NCBI GenBank assembly: GCA_019695185.1
Contig: JAIBAN010000070.1
Coordinates: 1 to 41,497 of the forward strand
Direction: 5' to 3'
Source: Blastocatellia bacterium
GTDB lineage: Bacteria > Acidobacteriota > Blastocatellia > Chloracidobacteriales > Chloracidobacteriaceae
DNA length: 41,497 bases
In this document: positions 1 through 9,461 of the stretch, piece by piece
Layout: each line of letters opens with the position of its first letter
Numbering within the stretch: the stretch's first letter is position 1
Notes under the pieces: model-generated
What the model was told of the DNA's origin: nothing
The model's input: only the letters and a program-made list of their open reading frames with translations
Databases searched by the model: none
Position numbers and translations under genes: made by a program

Positions 1-206
1 GCTCGCGTGAGGACGCTCTGGCGCAACTGGCTGATAGTTCCAGCTTCTATCGGAAATCCGAGCCGCACAGCCCGATTCCCTATTTGCTGGACCGGGCCAT
101 TCGGTGGTCCAACATGTCGCTGGAGGAATGGCTGGCTGAAGCCCTCAAAGATGACAATGCCTTGACCAACGTCCGCGAGACGCTGGGGACCATGTTTCAA
201 CGGTAA
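1..206 (+). CDS. tssA: TssA, C-terminal end (partial, cut by window start)
   Basis: The reading frame enters the window open and ends with TAA at 204-206, giving about 67 C-terminal residues. It contains an EPHSPIPYLLDRAIRW stretch followed by MSLEEWL and a final short helix. This matches the conserved C-terminal block of TssA/ImpA proteins, which cap and prime assembly of the T6SS tail. Only the end is visible, so the N-terminal ImpA_N domain cannot be checked. The next gene starts 29 bases downstream, so the two are probably co-transcribed. The rest of the T6SS core (tssB, tssC, tssE, tssF, tssG, hcp) could lie upstream of the window; that is an inference. Confidence 0.85.
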   Translation, partial: SREDALAQLADSSSFYRKSEPHSPIPYLLDRAIRWSNMSLEEWLAEALKDDNALTNVRETLGTMFQR

Positions 207-235
207 ACCGGGAACTGAAAGGAGCGGGCAAAACA

Positions 236-919
236 ATGAGCGGTGAGGTTTTGCAAAATTACCCCAACCGGTTGTTGGCTTGGGTCAATCATCTTCATGC
301 CCAGATGGAAAAAGGGCGGTTGTTGCGGATTGTGGTTTCAGGCCCCCAACGGCAAAGCGCAATTGAGGATTTGGTCAACCATCCGTTGATTGAAATTCTG
401 GAAGGTGACACCGATGCCTGGATGGCTCATTTGCTGGAATTGGAAGAGCAACAAGCCCCCATCATTGTTTTTTCCACTGGCAACGTCCAGGTGGCGGAAC
501 ATTTTTTTTCCCAGGTTGCCGACTGGAGTAATGCGGTGCGGGCGGCAGTCTGGGTGGGACGCTCCCTGCAACGTCCGTTGTATCCAATCAATTCGGATGA
601 AACCTGGCAATTTCAATTGAATGCGTATGAACGGAAAATGAACTTTCTCAACTGTCAGACTCAAACGCAGGCCGGACCGGTGTTCCGCCGCCTGAATTCA
701 TCCCGTTTTCGGTTTACGCCCGGCTTGATTTTGGATCCGGTCAACGAACGGCAACTCAACTGCCTGGAGCGGTTGGTTCGTGAAATTGAAGCCTACGAAA
801 CCAATTTTGTCATTCCGGAGCCGGAATGCCGGTCTGATGCCGGGGAGTTGGTGCAAAAGCTGGTGCGGAAAATTCAGACCCTGGAAAAACTGCATCCAAA
901 ATCTGAGGAGGGTTCATAA
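236..919 (+). CDS. Unknown 227-aa protein downstream of tssA
   Basis: An intact frame starts at ATG 236 behind a good ribosome site (AAAGGAGCGGG, about 220-230). I do not recognise a family. There is no signal peptide and no membrane segment, so it is predicted to be cytoplasmic. Residues about 28-120 alternate hydrophobic strands and helices (RIVVSG near 31, PIIVFSTG near 75, AAVWVG near 102), which suggests an alpha/beta fold. The C-terminal 45 residues are helical and charged. It sits directly between tssA and the secreted-protein genes on the same strand, so a T6SS accessory role is plausible from position only. Confidence 0.7.
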   Translation: MSGEVLQNYPNRLLAWVNHLHAQMEKGRLLRIVVSGPQRQSAIEDLVNHPLIEILEGDTDAWMAHLLELEEQQAPIIVFSTGNVQVAEHFFSQVADWSNAVRAAVWVGRSLQRPLYPINSDETWQFQLNAYERKMNFLNCQTQTQAGPVFRRLNSSRFRFTPGLILDPVNERQLNCLERLVREIEAYETNFVIPEPECRSDAGELVQKLVRKIQTLEKLHPKSEEGS

Positions 920-949
920 GGCATCATTCAATTTTCAGGATTTTGGGTA

Positions 950-1006
950 AAATGGTACCTGATTCTCATGGAGCCGTTGCACGGAACCGGGAAATAGGTA
1001 CCATTT
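950..1006 (+). promoter_or_regulatory. Perfect 11-bp inverted repeat just before the 1012 start codon
   Basis: AAATGGTACCT at 950-960 is repeated exactly as its reverse complement AGGTACCATTT at 996-1006, with a 35-base spacer. The right arm ends five bases before the ATG at 1012, so it covers the normal ribosome-binding position. It could be a repressor operator or an RNA hairpin masking translation start. There is no T-run after it, so a simple terminator is unlikely. Function is inferred. Confidence 0.5.
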
Positions 1007-1011
1007 GTTGT

Positions 1012-1782
1012 ATGCCAGACAAAACCGTTTTTTCGTTCCCGCATTCCTGGTTGCTCGCCCTGTCGCTGCTCTGTTTTTTTCCTGGGTCGGGTGTGGCCTT
1101 GCCTCTGGCCGACAGGAAAAAACCTCAAGTGGTTGCCAATTATTTGAAAGGCACCGAGGCAGAAACCCCAGAAAAAATCTCTCCAGTCGAAACCAAAACT
1201 GTGCTCGCCCTCATGGCTGACAAGCCAAAAAACACCTACCAAACAGAACCATCGGTGGAAGAGAAAAAAACAGGTTCGTTCACAACTGCTGGAGTGCAGG
1301 AAACGGCATTTCTCATTCGGGGCACCGACCCGGAACCGATTGGCGATATTGGATTGGCCAATGATGGGCGGCTGATTGTTGTGGCGGGCAAACAGGTCGT
1401 GGTGGATTACCTCTTCAATGGCAACCATATTCTCAAAACCACTGATTTGAATCAGGATGGAATCCGGGAATTCTGGCTGGAAGGCGGGTGGACCCACATG
1501 GGGGAATCCGCCGCCACGCTCAAAATCATGCAGTTCAAGGGCGGCAAACCCGAAGTGATTTGGGATTTCGAACAGGTGGAAAGCCTCCAGCAATGTCGGC
1601 CCGACAATCCGGACCTGCATCCGGTCAGTTTGACCTCCATTCTTTACCAACTGGCGGAAAGCAAAAACGGCTGGCCGACATTCCGCATGGATATTTATCA
1701 AGGTCCCTGTGAAGCGGAAAGCGGCAGGCGAAATGTAAAGCGATTCCGGTTTCTCCGGTCCGGAAAAATTGAAAATGAGTAG
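1012..1782 (+). CDS. Secreted hypothetical protein with a DxNxDG calcium-type motif
   Basis: Predicted 256 aa. The start at 1012 was preferred over the in-frame 943 ATG because it places a typical Sec signal peptide at the N-terminus (a hydrophobic run around residues 11-30, ending near ALPLA). After a low-complexity charged linker, the C-terminal half (about residue 95 on) has beta-rich sequence with DLNQDGIREF. That motif resembles the DxDxDG calcium loops of FG-GAP/VCBS and related repeats. It is predicted to be periplasmic or outer-surface. The gene's stop is 70 bases before the start chosen for the CHAT gene, so the two are likely co-expressed. The specific function is unknown. Confidence 0.65.
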   Translation: MPDKTVFSFPHSWLLALSLLCFFPGSGVALPLADRKKPQVVANYLKGTEAETPEKISPVETKTVLALMADKPKNTYQTEPSVEEKKTGSFTTAGVQETAFLIRGTDPEPIGDIGLANDGRLIVVAGKQVVVDYLFNGNHILKTTDLNQDGIREFWLEGGWTHMGESAATLKIMQFKGGKPEVIWDFEQVESLQQCRPDNPDLHPVSLTSILYQLAESKNGWPTFRMDIYQGPCEAESGRRNVKRFRFLRSGKIENE

Positions 1783-1852
1783 CAGGAAAAAGTTGGTTCG
1801 TTACTTTTGGAATCCAAAGGATGTTTTTCTGCCCTCTGGAGGAACTCCGCCG

Positions 1853-4800
1853 ATGTTGCAGTTTTTCGATTTTGGTTACCTTGGATTTTTCGCCTTCTGG
1901 TTCGCTGGCGGGTTCCTTTTCAATCCCAGCCTTGAATTCGCTTGTGGTCGGGACCGGGAAGCCTTGGCTCAAGGCCCATCCCTGCCTGCCGAACGTGCAT
2001 TGCAAGGCGGCGAAAAACACTCCTATCCGCTGAATCTGAAAGAGCATGACCTGTTGAACCTCAAGGTGACTCAAAAAGGGATTGATGTGACCGTCCGCCT
2101 GTTGGGGCAGGATGGAGCCAAAGTAACCGAGGTTAATGATGCAAAGGCAACTCAAGGCGCAGAATCACTTTTGCTGATGGTCGAACAGGCAGGGTTGTAT
2201 ACCTTGGAAATCGAGTCGGCCCAAAAAGAGGCACCAACCGGAACCTATGAAATCAACCTTGCTCCGATTCGCACCGTTACCAAGCAGGAGCAGGCACAAT
2301 TTGAAATCAAAAACCTCAATGAAGATGTCGAACGACTCCGCCGGGCCGGAAAATTCGACGATGCTTTGGGAAAAGCCCAGCAAGCGGTTGCCAAAAGTGA
2401 GCAGGTTTTTGGTTCGGAATCTGTTTTATTGGCGGACAGCCTGAATCTGCTGGGGGTGGTGTATCGGTCAAAGGGAAATTTCCCTCAGGCTGAACAAACT
2501 TACCTGCGGGCGCTCCTGATGCGGGAAAAGGTCCTTGGCCCGGACCACCTGGATGTTGCCATCACGCTCAATAATCTGGCGGTTCTCTATCGCAACCTGG
2601 GGGAATACGCCAAGGCGGAACCACTGTACCTTCGGTCCCTGGCAATTCGGGAGAAACTTCTGGGCAAAGAACACCCTACGGTTGCCGCGAATCTGAACAA
2701 TCTGGGTCTCCTGTATAAAACCCAGGGGGATTACGTCAAAGCCGAAGCCCTGTACCAACGGGCTTTGGCCATTCGGGAAAAAGTGTTTCCGGCACATAAT
2801 CCTGTGATTGCGGAAAGCCTCAGTAATCTGGCCGCGCTCTATCATGCCAAAGGTGACTTTCAAAAAGCTGAACCTCTCTATTTGCGGGCATTGGCCATTG
2901 ATGAAAAAGCCCTGGGTGAACATCATCCGGATGTTGCCTCGGACCTGAATAATCTGGCGCAGACCTATCTTGGGCAAAAGGAACTAGCCAAGGCGGAGCC
3001 GTATTTTGTCCGGTCGTTGGGAATTCTGGAACGGACTTTGGGCAAATCACATCCCTTGGTGGCTTCCAGTCTGAACAATCTGGCGAGTCTCTATTTGGAG
3101 CAAGGACAGTTTTTGAAAGCGGAACCTTTGCTGATGCAGGCTTTGGCCATTGATGAAAAGCTCCTGGGGCCAAACCACCCGGAGGTGGCGAGTGATTGCC
3201 GGAGTCTGGCGCGGGTTTACAGCGAAAAAAATGATTTTTCCCAAGCTGAGTCGCTGTTGTTACGGTCCACCGCCATCTATGCAAAAACTTTGGGAGACAG
3301 TCATCCGGAATTGGCGCAAACCCTGTTTCGGCTGGCACAGGTTCATTTGAAGAAAGGCGAGCGTGCTCAAGCTGTTACCAGTCTGAGGCGGGCCAATGAG
3401 GTGTGTGAACGGGAACTGAACCGTAATCTGGTCGCCGGTTCCGAACGGCAAAAGCTCCTTTTTCTCAACCGGACCGCTCCGCAGACTGATGTTACCCTGA
3501 GCCTGCTGGCACAGCCGGAAAAAGCAACGCCGGAGGCTTTGCAGGCCGGATTGACCGTGGTTTTACGGCGGAAAGGGCGAGCACTTGATGCCATGGCTCA
3601 AAGCCTTGAAATCCTGCGCAGTCGGGCGCTCCCCGCCGACCAGGAATTGTTGGGGGCATTGGCCAAAACCAAAGAACAGCTTTCGGGTTTGATTCTCAAG
3701 GGACCAGGGCGCGGAGATGTCGAAAAATACCGGGCCGAAGTGAAGCAACTGGAAGAGAAGGTGGAGCAATTGGAGGTTTCCGTCAGTGCGAGAAGCATCG
3801 AATACCGCGCCCAATTTCAACCCGTCACCCTGGAGTCCATTCAAAACCGAATTCCGGCCCAAACCTGGTTGGTGGAATTTATTTCCTACCGTCCTTATCA
3901 GGTAGCGGATTCTACTTTTGAGGCAGCCCGTTTCGGGGTTTTTGCTCTGAACGGCAAGGGTGAAATCCATTGGGCGGATTTAGGTCCGGCAAAACTGATT
4001 GACCAAAAAGTAGCTGCCTTGCGGGAGGCCCTTGGGAATCGGAAGAAATTTCCTGCCCAGGCGGTAAAACGTCTTTCCCGGCACTTGAGCAACGCTGTGT
4101 TACAACCTTTGTACCCGTGGCTGAAGACATCCCGCCACCTTCTCATATCTCCGGACGGTTCACTGAATCTGATACCTTTTGCCGCCTTGCTTGATGAAAA
4201 AGGAAGATACCTGGTGGAGTCTTACAGGCTGACCAACCTGACCAGTGGCCGGGATTTGCTCCGGCTGGCGGTCAAAATTCCAAGCAAGGAACCGCCTTTG
4301 GTGCTGGCAGGCCCAAATTACGGCAACGGAGCCGGTCCCAACCTTCTGGGACAGACGTTTGCGCCTTTGGCAGAACTGCCCGGAGCCCGCCAGGAAGGAC
4401 TCCAGGTGCAGGCTCTTTTTCCGAATTCCCGGCTGAAAATCGAAACGGAAGCCAGCGAAACCGTGCTCAAGCAAATCAACCAGCCGGAACTGGTTCACAT
4501 TGCCACCCACGGTTTTTTCCTGTCCGGAGGAACAGACCGTTCTGCCTCTGGTGCAACCCGAAATCTCACCAAACTTGAGGAAACCGGGGATGTGGAACAA
4601 TGGCTCATTTCCGCCGGCAATCCGCTTTTGCGTTCCTGGCTGTTTTTTGCCGGTGCCAATTCCGGCGGCACGGCTGACAATGATGGAACGTTGACGGCTT
4701 TGGAAGCTTCCCAGCTCAACCTGTGGGGAACCAAACTGGTTGTGCTTTCAGCCTGTGACACCGGTTTGGGGGAAATCAAAGACGGTGAAGGTGTGTATGG

Positions 4801-5047
4801 CTTGCAACGGGCGTTGGTCCTGGCCGGTAGCGAATCTCAAATGATGACCCTCTGGCCGGTTTCTGACCGGGCTTCGCAGGAGCTGATGGTTGCTTACTAC
4901 ACCAGGCTCAAAAATGGTGTTGGTCGGAGCGAGGCCCTGCGGCAGGTGCAGCTTGCACTTTTGAAAAACCCCCGGCGACAGCATCCTTTTTTCTGGGCTG
5001 GTTTTGTCCAGTCGGGTGAATGGGCGAATTTACAAGGGGTCAGGTAA
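1853..5047 (+). CDS. Secreted TPR-CHAT protease-like protein
   Basis: Predicted 1064 aa. ATG 1853 was chosen because GGAGG (1838-1842) precedes it and the protein then opens with a hydrophobic signal-like segment; an in-frame ATG at 1769 is possible. Order of parts: signal segment (about 1-33); a small beta domain resembling the PPC/pre-peptidase C-terminal fold (about 50-140); a helical lead-in; eight or nine 42-residue kinesin-light-chain-type TPRs (about 155-520, recurrent LNNLAxLY and AEPLYxRALAI); a coiled-coil region; and a C-terminal CHAT caspase-like domain (about 660-1064). The CHAT His (HIATHG, His886) and Cys (LSACDTG, Cys968) are both present, so it should be an active cysteine protease. 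A substrate is not evident. Its place next to T6SS genes, convergent with tssM, is unusual. Confidence 0.88.
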   Translation: MLQFFDFGYLGFFAFWFAGGFLFNPSLEFACGRDREALAQGPSLPAERALQGGEKHSYPLNLKEHDLLNLKVTQKGIDVTVRLLGQDGAKVTEVNDAKATQGAESLLLMVEQAGLYTLEIESAQKEAPTGTYEINLAPIRTVTKQEQAQFEIKNLNEDVERLRRAGKFDDALGKAQQAVAKSEQVFGSESVLLADSLNLLGVVYRSKGNFPQAEQTYLRALLMREKVLGPDHLDVAITLNNLAVLYRNLGEYAKAEPLYLRSLAIREKLLGKEHPTVAANLNNLGLLYKTQGDYVKAEALYQRALAIREKVFPAHNPVIAESLSNLAALYHAKGDFQKAEPLYLRALAIDEKALGEHHPDVASDLNNLAQTYLGQKELAKAEPYFVRSLGILERTLGKSHPLVASSLNNLASLYLEQGQFLKAEPLLMQALAIDEKLLGPNHPEVASDCRSLARVYSEKNDFSQAESLLLRSTAIYAKTLGDSHPELAQTLFRLAQVHLKKGERAQAVTSLRRANEVCERELNRNLVAGSERQKLLFLNRTAPQTDVTLSLLAQPEKATPEALQAGLTVVLRRKGRALDAMAQSLEILRSRALPADQELLGALAKTKEQLSGLILKGPGRGDVEKYRAEVKQLEEKVEQLEVSVSARSIEYRAQFQPVTLESIQNRIPAQTWLVEFISYRPYQVADSTFEAARFGVFALNGKGEIHWADLGPAKLIDQKVAALREALGNRKKFPAQAVKRLSRHLSNAVLQPLYPWLKTSRHLLISPDGSLNLIPFAALLDEKGRYLVESYRLTNLTSGRDLLRLAVKIPSKEPPLVLAGPNYGNGAGPNLLGQTFAPLAELPGARQEGLQVQALFPNSRLKIETEASETVLKQINQPELVHIATHGFFLSGGTDRSASGATRNLTKLEETGDVEQWLISAGNPLLRSWLFFAGANSGGTADNDGTLTALEASQLNLWGTKLVVLSACDTGLGEIKDGEGVYGLQRALVLAGSESQMMTLWPVSDRASQELMVAYYTRLKNGVGRSEALRQVQLALLKNPRRQHPFFWAGFVQSGEWANLQGVR

Positions 5048-5054
5048 AGGTGAA

Positions 5055-5077
5055 GGGCAGCAGGCTGTCCGCTGCCC
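5055..5077. terminator. Possible shared hairpin between convergent CHAT gene and tssM
   Basis: GGGCAGC (5055-5061) and GCTGCCC (5071-5077) form a perfect 7-bp GC-rich stem with a 9-base loop. It lies in the 47-base gap between two convergent genes. Neither side has a T-run, so it is at best a weak intrinsic terminator or a Rho-independent pause. Confidence 0.4.
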
Positions 5078-5094
5078 CCAATTGGAAAGTCAAA

Positions 5095-8000
5095 CTATTT
5101 GGCAAAAATTTCATTCGGGGGTTGAAGCTGGGTAAACACCGAACGTTGGAAGGGGTTGTTGGCTCCGGCGGGGCGCAACTGCCCGCCAATGGTGGCGGTT
5201 CCGACGGTCCAGGTGAGGGTGAACTGATTGTCTGCCGTTTGGACAGGTCGCCCGGCTCCAAACAGTTTGAAAATCCCCCAGTCGCCGGCCTGAGCCAGTT
5301 CCTGCACGTTTTGATTGGATGTTCCTGTCAGAATTCGGGCTCCACTGGTGGCTCCGGGCCGGGCTGGCCAGATGAATTTGGCTGCCTGAGCGGTCGTCCC
5401 CTGAACTTCCAACTGATTGCCGTCGGCTTCCAGGCGGATTTTCCCACCTTTGAGCGGGGCGAGTGTGATTTCATAGCTGACTTCGGGCGTCCGGCCCCCA
5501 GCCGGGAACAACGCTTCCTGCAAGTGCTTGAGGTTGTTGACGTAAGCCACAAACTCAGGGGTAAACCGGAATGCGCCGGTCTCTTTCAGTTTCAACTGCC
5601 CCTGGGATTCCTCAAACGAGGCGGCCAGTTTTTCCTTGTAAAACTGGATAAAAACGCCGTCCTGCGGGTTGAGGAACGCCGCCACATCGGAAATTGACGC
5701 CGAGCCGCCATCAGTAAACGGAAAACCGTTTTGCACCCGTTTGGCCGTGGGGAGGATTTGGGTTTTCCAGGTTTGCTCGATGTCACTCGAATTGGTGCCG
5801 TACACCAACGCTTTCACGTTGCGCAATGGCTGTCGCAGGACATTCGCCACCAATTTGCCGGAATCGGACCCAAACGTTTCCGTCAGTTTATTTAACGCCA
5901 GTTCCGCTTTTTGCAAACCCAACTCATCCTTGCCGGTCAGCAGGGTTCGGGAAGCACGAGTTAATTGGTCGTCCGAACTGGTTTGCAGGTTGTCGAGCAC
6001 GATGCGCAATGCCGCCCGGTATTGTGACACATAGCTGCCGTTGGTGGCGGCTCCGGTCTGTTTGTCGGAAGTAAACAGAATCAGCGGGGCAAAATCGCGT
6101 TCCAGTTCGGTGGTCGTCACTTTTTTGTCGGTCACCACCAGCTTTTTCACCCAGTTGACAATGCCGCCAAAGCCAATGTTCGAGGGCTGGACCTGCCGGG
6201 CCATTTCGGTCATCAGAATCACCATTGGCGATTCGGGGTCGGTCAGTTTGGACAGAGCGTCAATTGCTTCTTCACGGGATTGGAAAGGCCGGACCTGCAC
6301 GCCTTTCAAAAAGCGCTGCCATTGCGAGGTGTATTCCCGGAAATACATCTGCCGAAGTTTTTCCGACTCTGCCCCCAGGCCCCGAATGTCGGTATTTTGG
6401 TCGCCCATGACCCAATCCGTTTTGCTCAGTTCAAGTGCCGCCGTATCCAACCCGTCCTGTACATATTGCCGGTATCCTTCGATGGTGAAGCTGCCCGGAA
6501 CGGCATAGGTTCCCTGGAGCACGTCGTTCCCACGTCCGGCCAGCATTTTTTCAACGGTTTGGGCCGGAACTTTGGCGTCAATTTCGGAAATAATGCGCTT
6601 GTAGTAGCGGTTGACCGCCGGATAGGACGCCAATCGTCGCCGGGCTTCGCCCACCAATTTGGCATCGGCTTTCAGGTGCGGCACCTCAAACCGTTGGGCA
6701 TGACGGGCAAAAAACTCCAATTGCTTTTGGGCCAGCAGCACTTGGTCAGGCGTCACCGTTTCCTGCCAGGGGCCGTTGAGTTGATTGGCGAGGAATGCCG
6801 CTTTCGCCTGTTCGGGTTGGGCGAGCATCAAATAGGTTTTGAGCTGGTCATATAAGCGGCTCAACCGTTCCTCGTCAAACTGGCCGGAACTGGCTTTGTC
6901 GCCTGTTTCATTTTTGGGGGTCAACTGTTCCCGCAAGGTCTGTTCCGTTTTGAGAAACACGGTCCGGGCAAACTGCTGTTCCAGCGCGTCAAAATAGGTC
7001 AGGCGACCCAATTGGGCAATTTTGTCACCCGTGTAGAGGCCAAAACGGGCCGCCAGAGCCTGGTCTGCATACTGGTCCAGTTGAGCCAGTTCGGTCCGGA
7101 GCGCCTCCAGGGCTTCGAGTTCGATGCGTTGCTGGGTTTCCCGGTCCTGGTCGGCCTCGGCGTTTTGCCGTTCCCGCACCACCTGATTGACGCGGGCTGC
7201 CCGCTCGGTCACATCGTCAATCATTTTGGCGTTGATGACGAAGGAGGTTCCAAAGGCCGCCAGGAAAAACAGACTGCACACCATGGCACTGGCAATCAGA
7301 GCCGGGCGCAGGTATTTGGGCATGGTGCGGGTTCCTTGAAAGACGGCAGCCAGGTCTTTGTCCCGATAGAGCACTTCCTTAAACACGTCTTCACAAAAGA
7401 AGCCGGTTCCAACCGCCTGGGCTGGGCGTTCAAGCGCTTGACTGGTCAGTGAGGCAGCCATTTCCGAGGCTTCCTGGTGGGTTTCCCCTTTGACCACTGA
7501 CGGTTTGGTTTGACTGGCGCTGCTGGAGAAGTAAAAACCGCGAAAGAGCGGCGTTTTTCGGTACGGGTTGGGCCGAAACAACGCATTGGCAAAGAGGCTC
7601 AACTTGGGCCGGATTTCATAAAACCGAAGCGGAAAATCAAAAATCAGCATCTGTTCCTGCGGGTTTTCCGCACTGCTCAGGCGCAGCAACCGCCGTTGCA
7701 TCAATGCTTCGTAGAGGTAATCGAATTCCTTGTCAAACAGGGCGTAGGCCGTTTGGGCATGTTCCAGTTTGAGGGTCGCACCCCAAACCTGGCTCCGGTC
7801 GCCAGAGCCGTAATTTGAGAAAAATTCGGTAAACCCGGCAATGTGGTCCATCCCGGTGAACATCAGATAAACCGGGAACTGATAGGAAATCCGGGCGGAA
7901 AAATCATCCAACCGGGCGCGCAGCATTTTGGCTTCCTGTTCAAGTTCGGTTTCCGAGCGGTTGAGCAGGGTCGTCACGTCGACCGTAAACACAAAGCCAT

Positions 8001-8613
8001 CGAGCGCCCGCTTGGGTCTGACATCAGCCAAAACATCAAACACCTGTTGCCATTCCCGTTTTCCCAAACCGGCGGACTGATAACGTCCGGCGGTATCAAG
8101 AAACACGCCCCAGTCATTGACCAGCCAATCACAATTTTTGGTGGCACGGGTTTCAAACAAATCTTCAGGGCGTTGGTTGGGCAAGACCTGAAAATCGAGG
8201 TCAGCCGCCCGCAGGAGCGTACTTTTCCCACTCATTTTGGGACCGGCGACAATAAACCAGGGTTGTTCATACATTGCATTTTTGTCCCCGGATTTGGCAT
8301 CCCGCAGCCATTCGACCGTTTCCTTTGCTTTTTGCAGGATTTCGGATGGGGCTTCCCCTTCGGCTGCAACATCCTTGAGTCTGGCGGTTGCCTCATTTTC
8401 GCTTGCCCGCAGCTTTCGTTTTTCAAACCAGTTCAAAAGGGGCCACGCTGCCAACAGGCCCACGATGGCCACCATCCGCACCAGTTCCGGAACGCCCAGG
8501 CTGCCGCCGCCAAACCAGATGGCCAGGGCCGCCAACAGGTATAAAAAGGCGATCCCACCTTTTTTCAAAATCATTTTGGTCGTGTCATTCCAAAAGTAAG
8601 TTAGGTAGAACAC
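5095..8613 (-). CDS. tssM: T6SS inner-membrane protein TssM (IcmF)
   Basis: 1172 aa, the usual length for the family. GTG 8613 follows GAGGAAAC at good spacing. Two N-terminal membrane helices (about residues 15-62) are followed by a GTPase-like domain with a P-loop (GPKMSGKSTLL, about 128-138), then a third membrane segment (about 432-460). A large helical periplasmic region follows. The C-terminal beta domain contains FIWPARPG and WGIFKLFGAG, typical of IcmF C-termini. TssM bridges the inner membrane and the outer-membrane lipoprotein TssJ. It lies downstream of tssL on the same strand (81-base gap), an expected pairing. No TssJ was found in the window. Confidence 0.95.
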   Translation of the reverse strand: MFYLTYFWNDTTKMILKKGGIAFLYLLAALAIWFGGGSLGVPELVRMVAIVGLLAAWPLLNWFEKRKLRASENEATARLKDVAAEGEAPSEILQKAKETVEWLRDAKSGDKNAMYEQPWFIVAGPKMSGKSTLLRAADLDFQVLPNQRPEDLFETRATKNCDWLVNDWGVFLDTAGRYQSAGLGKREWQQVFDVLADVRPKRALDGFVFTVDVTTLLNRSETELEQEAKMLRARLDDFSARISYQFPVYLMFTGMDHIAGFTEFFSNYGSGDRSQVWGATLKLEHAQTAYALFDKEFDYLYEALMQRRLLRLSSAENPQEQMLIFDFPLRFYEIRPKLSLFANALFRPNPYRKTPLFRGFYFSSSASQTKPSVVKGETHQEASEMAASLTSQALERPAQAVGTGFFCEDVFKEVLYRDKDLAAVFQGTRTMPKYLRPALIASAMVCSLFFLAAFGTSFVINAKMIDDVTERAARVNQVVRERQNAEADQDRETQQRIELEALEALRTELAQLDQYADQALAARFGLYTGDKIAQLGRLTYFDALEQQFARTVFLKTEQTLREQLTPKNETGDKASSGQFDEERLSRLYDQLKTYLMLAQPEQAKAAFLANQLNGPWQETVTPDQVLLAQKQLEFFARHAQRFEVPHLKADAKLVGEARRRLASYPAVNRYYKRIISEIDAKVPAQTVEKMLAGRGNDVLQGTYAVPGSFTIEGYRQYVQDGLDTAALELSKTDWVMGDQNTDIRGLGAESEKLRQMYFREYTSQWQRFLKGVQVRPFQSREEAIDALSKLTDPESPMVILMTEMARQVQPSNIGFGGIVNWVKKLVVTDKKVTTTELERDFAPLILFTSDKQTGAATNGSYVSQYRAALRIVLDNLQTSSDDQLTRASRTLLTGKDELGLQKAELALNKLTETFGSDSGKLVANVLRQPLRNVKALVYGTNSSDIEQTWKTQILPTAKRVQNGFPFTDGGSASISDVAAFLNPQDGVFIQFYKEKLAASFEESQGQLKLKETGAFRFTPEFVAYVNNLKHLQEALFPAGGRTPEVSYEITLAPLKGGKIRLEADGNQLEVQGTTAQAAKFIWPARPGATSGARILTGTSNQNVQELAQAGDWGIFKLFGAGRPVQTADNQFTLTWTVGTATIGGQLRPAGANNPFQRSVFTQLQPPNEIFAK

Positions 8614-8694
8614 AAGTGTTTCCTCGTTTTTCTCAGATTAAATCCGGTTCGACATATCCGATTCAGCAGGATTCGGTTGATTCAGTGGTGACTT

Positions 8695-9408
8695 TCAATG
8701 CAGCAGCATTTCGCGGGCGCTGTTGAGATGAACTGCCAGCCCCAGCTTGAGCACCAGAAACAGGAGCACCAGAACTGCTCCCGCGCTGCCGCAGAAAATT
8801 CTGAACCACAGGGGAAACAGCGGTTCAATCTGGAGCGCCGGCTGGTCGGTCACCAGCCAATGGGGGGATAGCTGCACGTTTCTGAGCCGGTTGATGGACC
8901 GGAGGGTGCTTTCGACTTCCTGGGTCAGGCTGGCGAGTTCTTCTTCAAAGTAATCCCGGAATTGCCCCTTAAACCCCAACAACAGGCACATGTAATACAG
9001 TTCCAGCACGTCTCCCTGCCGTTCGGCATCGCGGAGGATTTCCTTCAGTCGTTCATAGAAGGTCACACCGGCCAAATGCTCGCCGAAATGTTTGAGCTGG
9101 ACCGGATATTTTTCCCATTCATCCCGAAACGGAAACCGGGCCATGAGCACCATTTCGTCGATGTAGGCAGCCAAGGCGAATTTTGCCAGTTCAATCTGTT
9201 TTTCCGGATATTTCAGGGCACGGGCGCGGCGTTCCAGCCGGTTCAGATGGTCGTCAATGGTTTTCTGAAGATCCATTGAAGGCTGAATAAACTCGGCCCG
9301 GATTTTCATCACCAGTTCAAACATGGGGGTTGCCAGGGCGACAAAATCGTTTTCCGGATAAAAACGGGTTTCAGTGGTGCGCGGGCGTTCAAGGGTTTCA
9401 ACGGTCAT
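8695..9408 (-). CDS. tssL: T6SS inner-membrane protein TssL (DotU family)
   Basis: 237 aa from ATG 9408; an ATG three codons upstream (9417) lacks room for a ribosome site. The cytoplasmic DotU domain shows the conserved block around YPEKQIELAKFALAAYIDE and later FYERL, LYYMCLLLGFKGQF. A single C-terminal transmembrane helix (about residues 203-225) gives the tail-anchored topology of TssL. No peptidoglycan-binding OmpA-like extension is present. It recruits the baseplate with TssK and pairs with TssM, encoded next. A sigma-54-like site lies about 54 bases upstream. Confidence 0.95.
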   Translation of the reverse strand: MTVETLERPRTTETRFYPENDFVALATPMFELVMKIRAEFIQPSMDLQKTIDDHLNRLERRARALKYPEKQIELAKFALAAYIDEMVLMARFPFRDEWEKYPVQLKHFGEHLAGVTFYERLKEILRDAERQGDVLELYYMCLLLGFKGQFRDYFEEELASLTQEVESTLRSINRLRNVQLSPHWLVTDQPALQIEPLFPLWFRIFCGSAGAVLVLLFLVLKLGLAVHLNSAREMLLH

Positions 9409-9461
9409 AAACAGCATTCCATTTTTAATTTAATTTTGAATTGAGTCTGTGCCGTCCATGC

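Noticed and set aside
7843..8544. Plus-strand open frame (233 codons) opposite tssM
   Set aside because: It is the antisense shadow of the conserved TssM N-terminal GTPase-like region.
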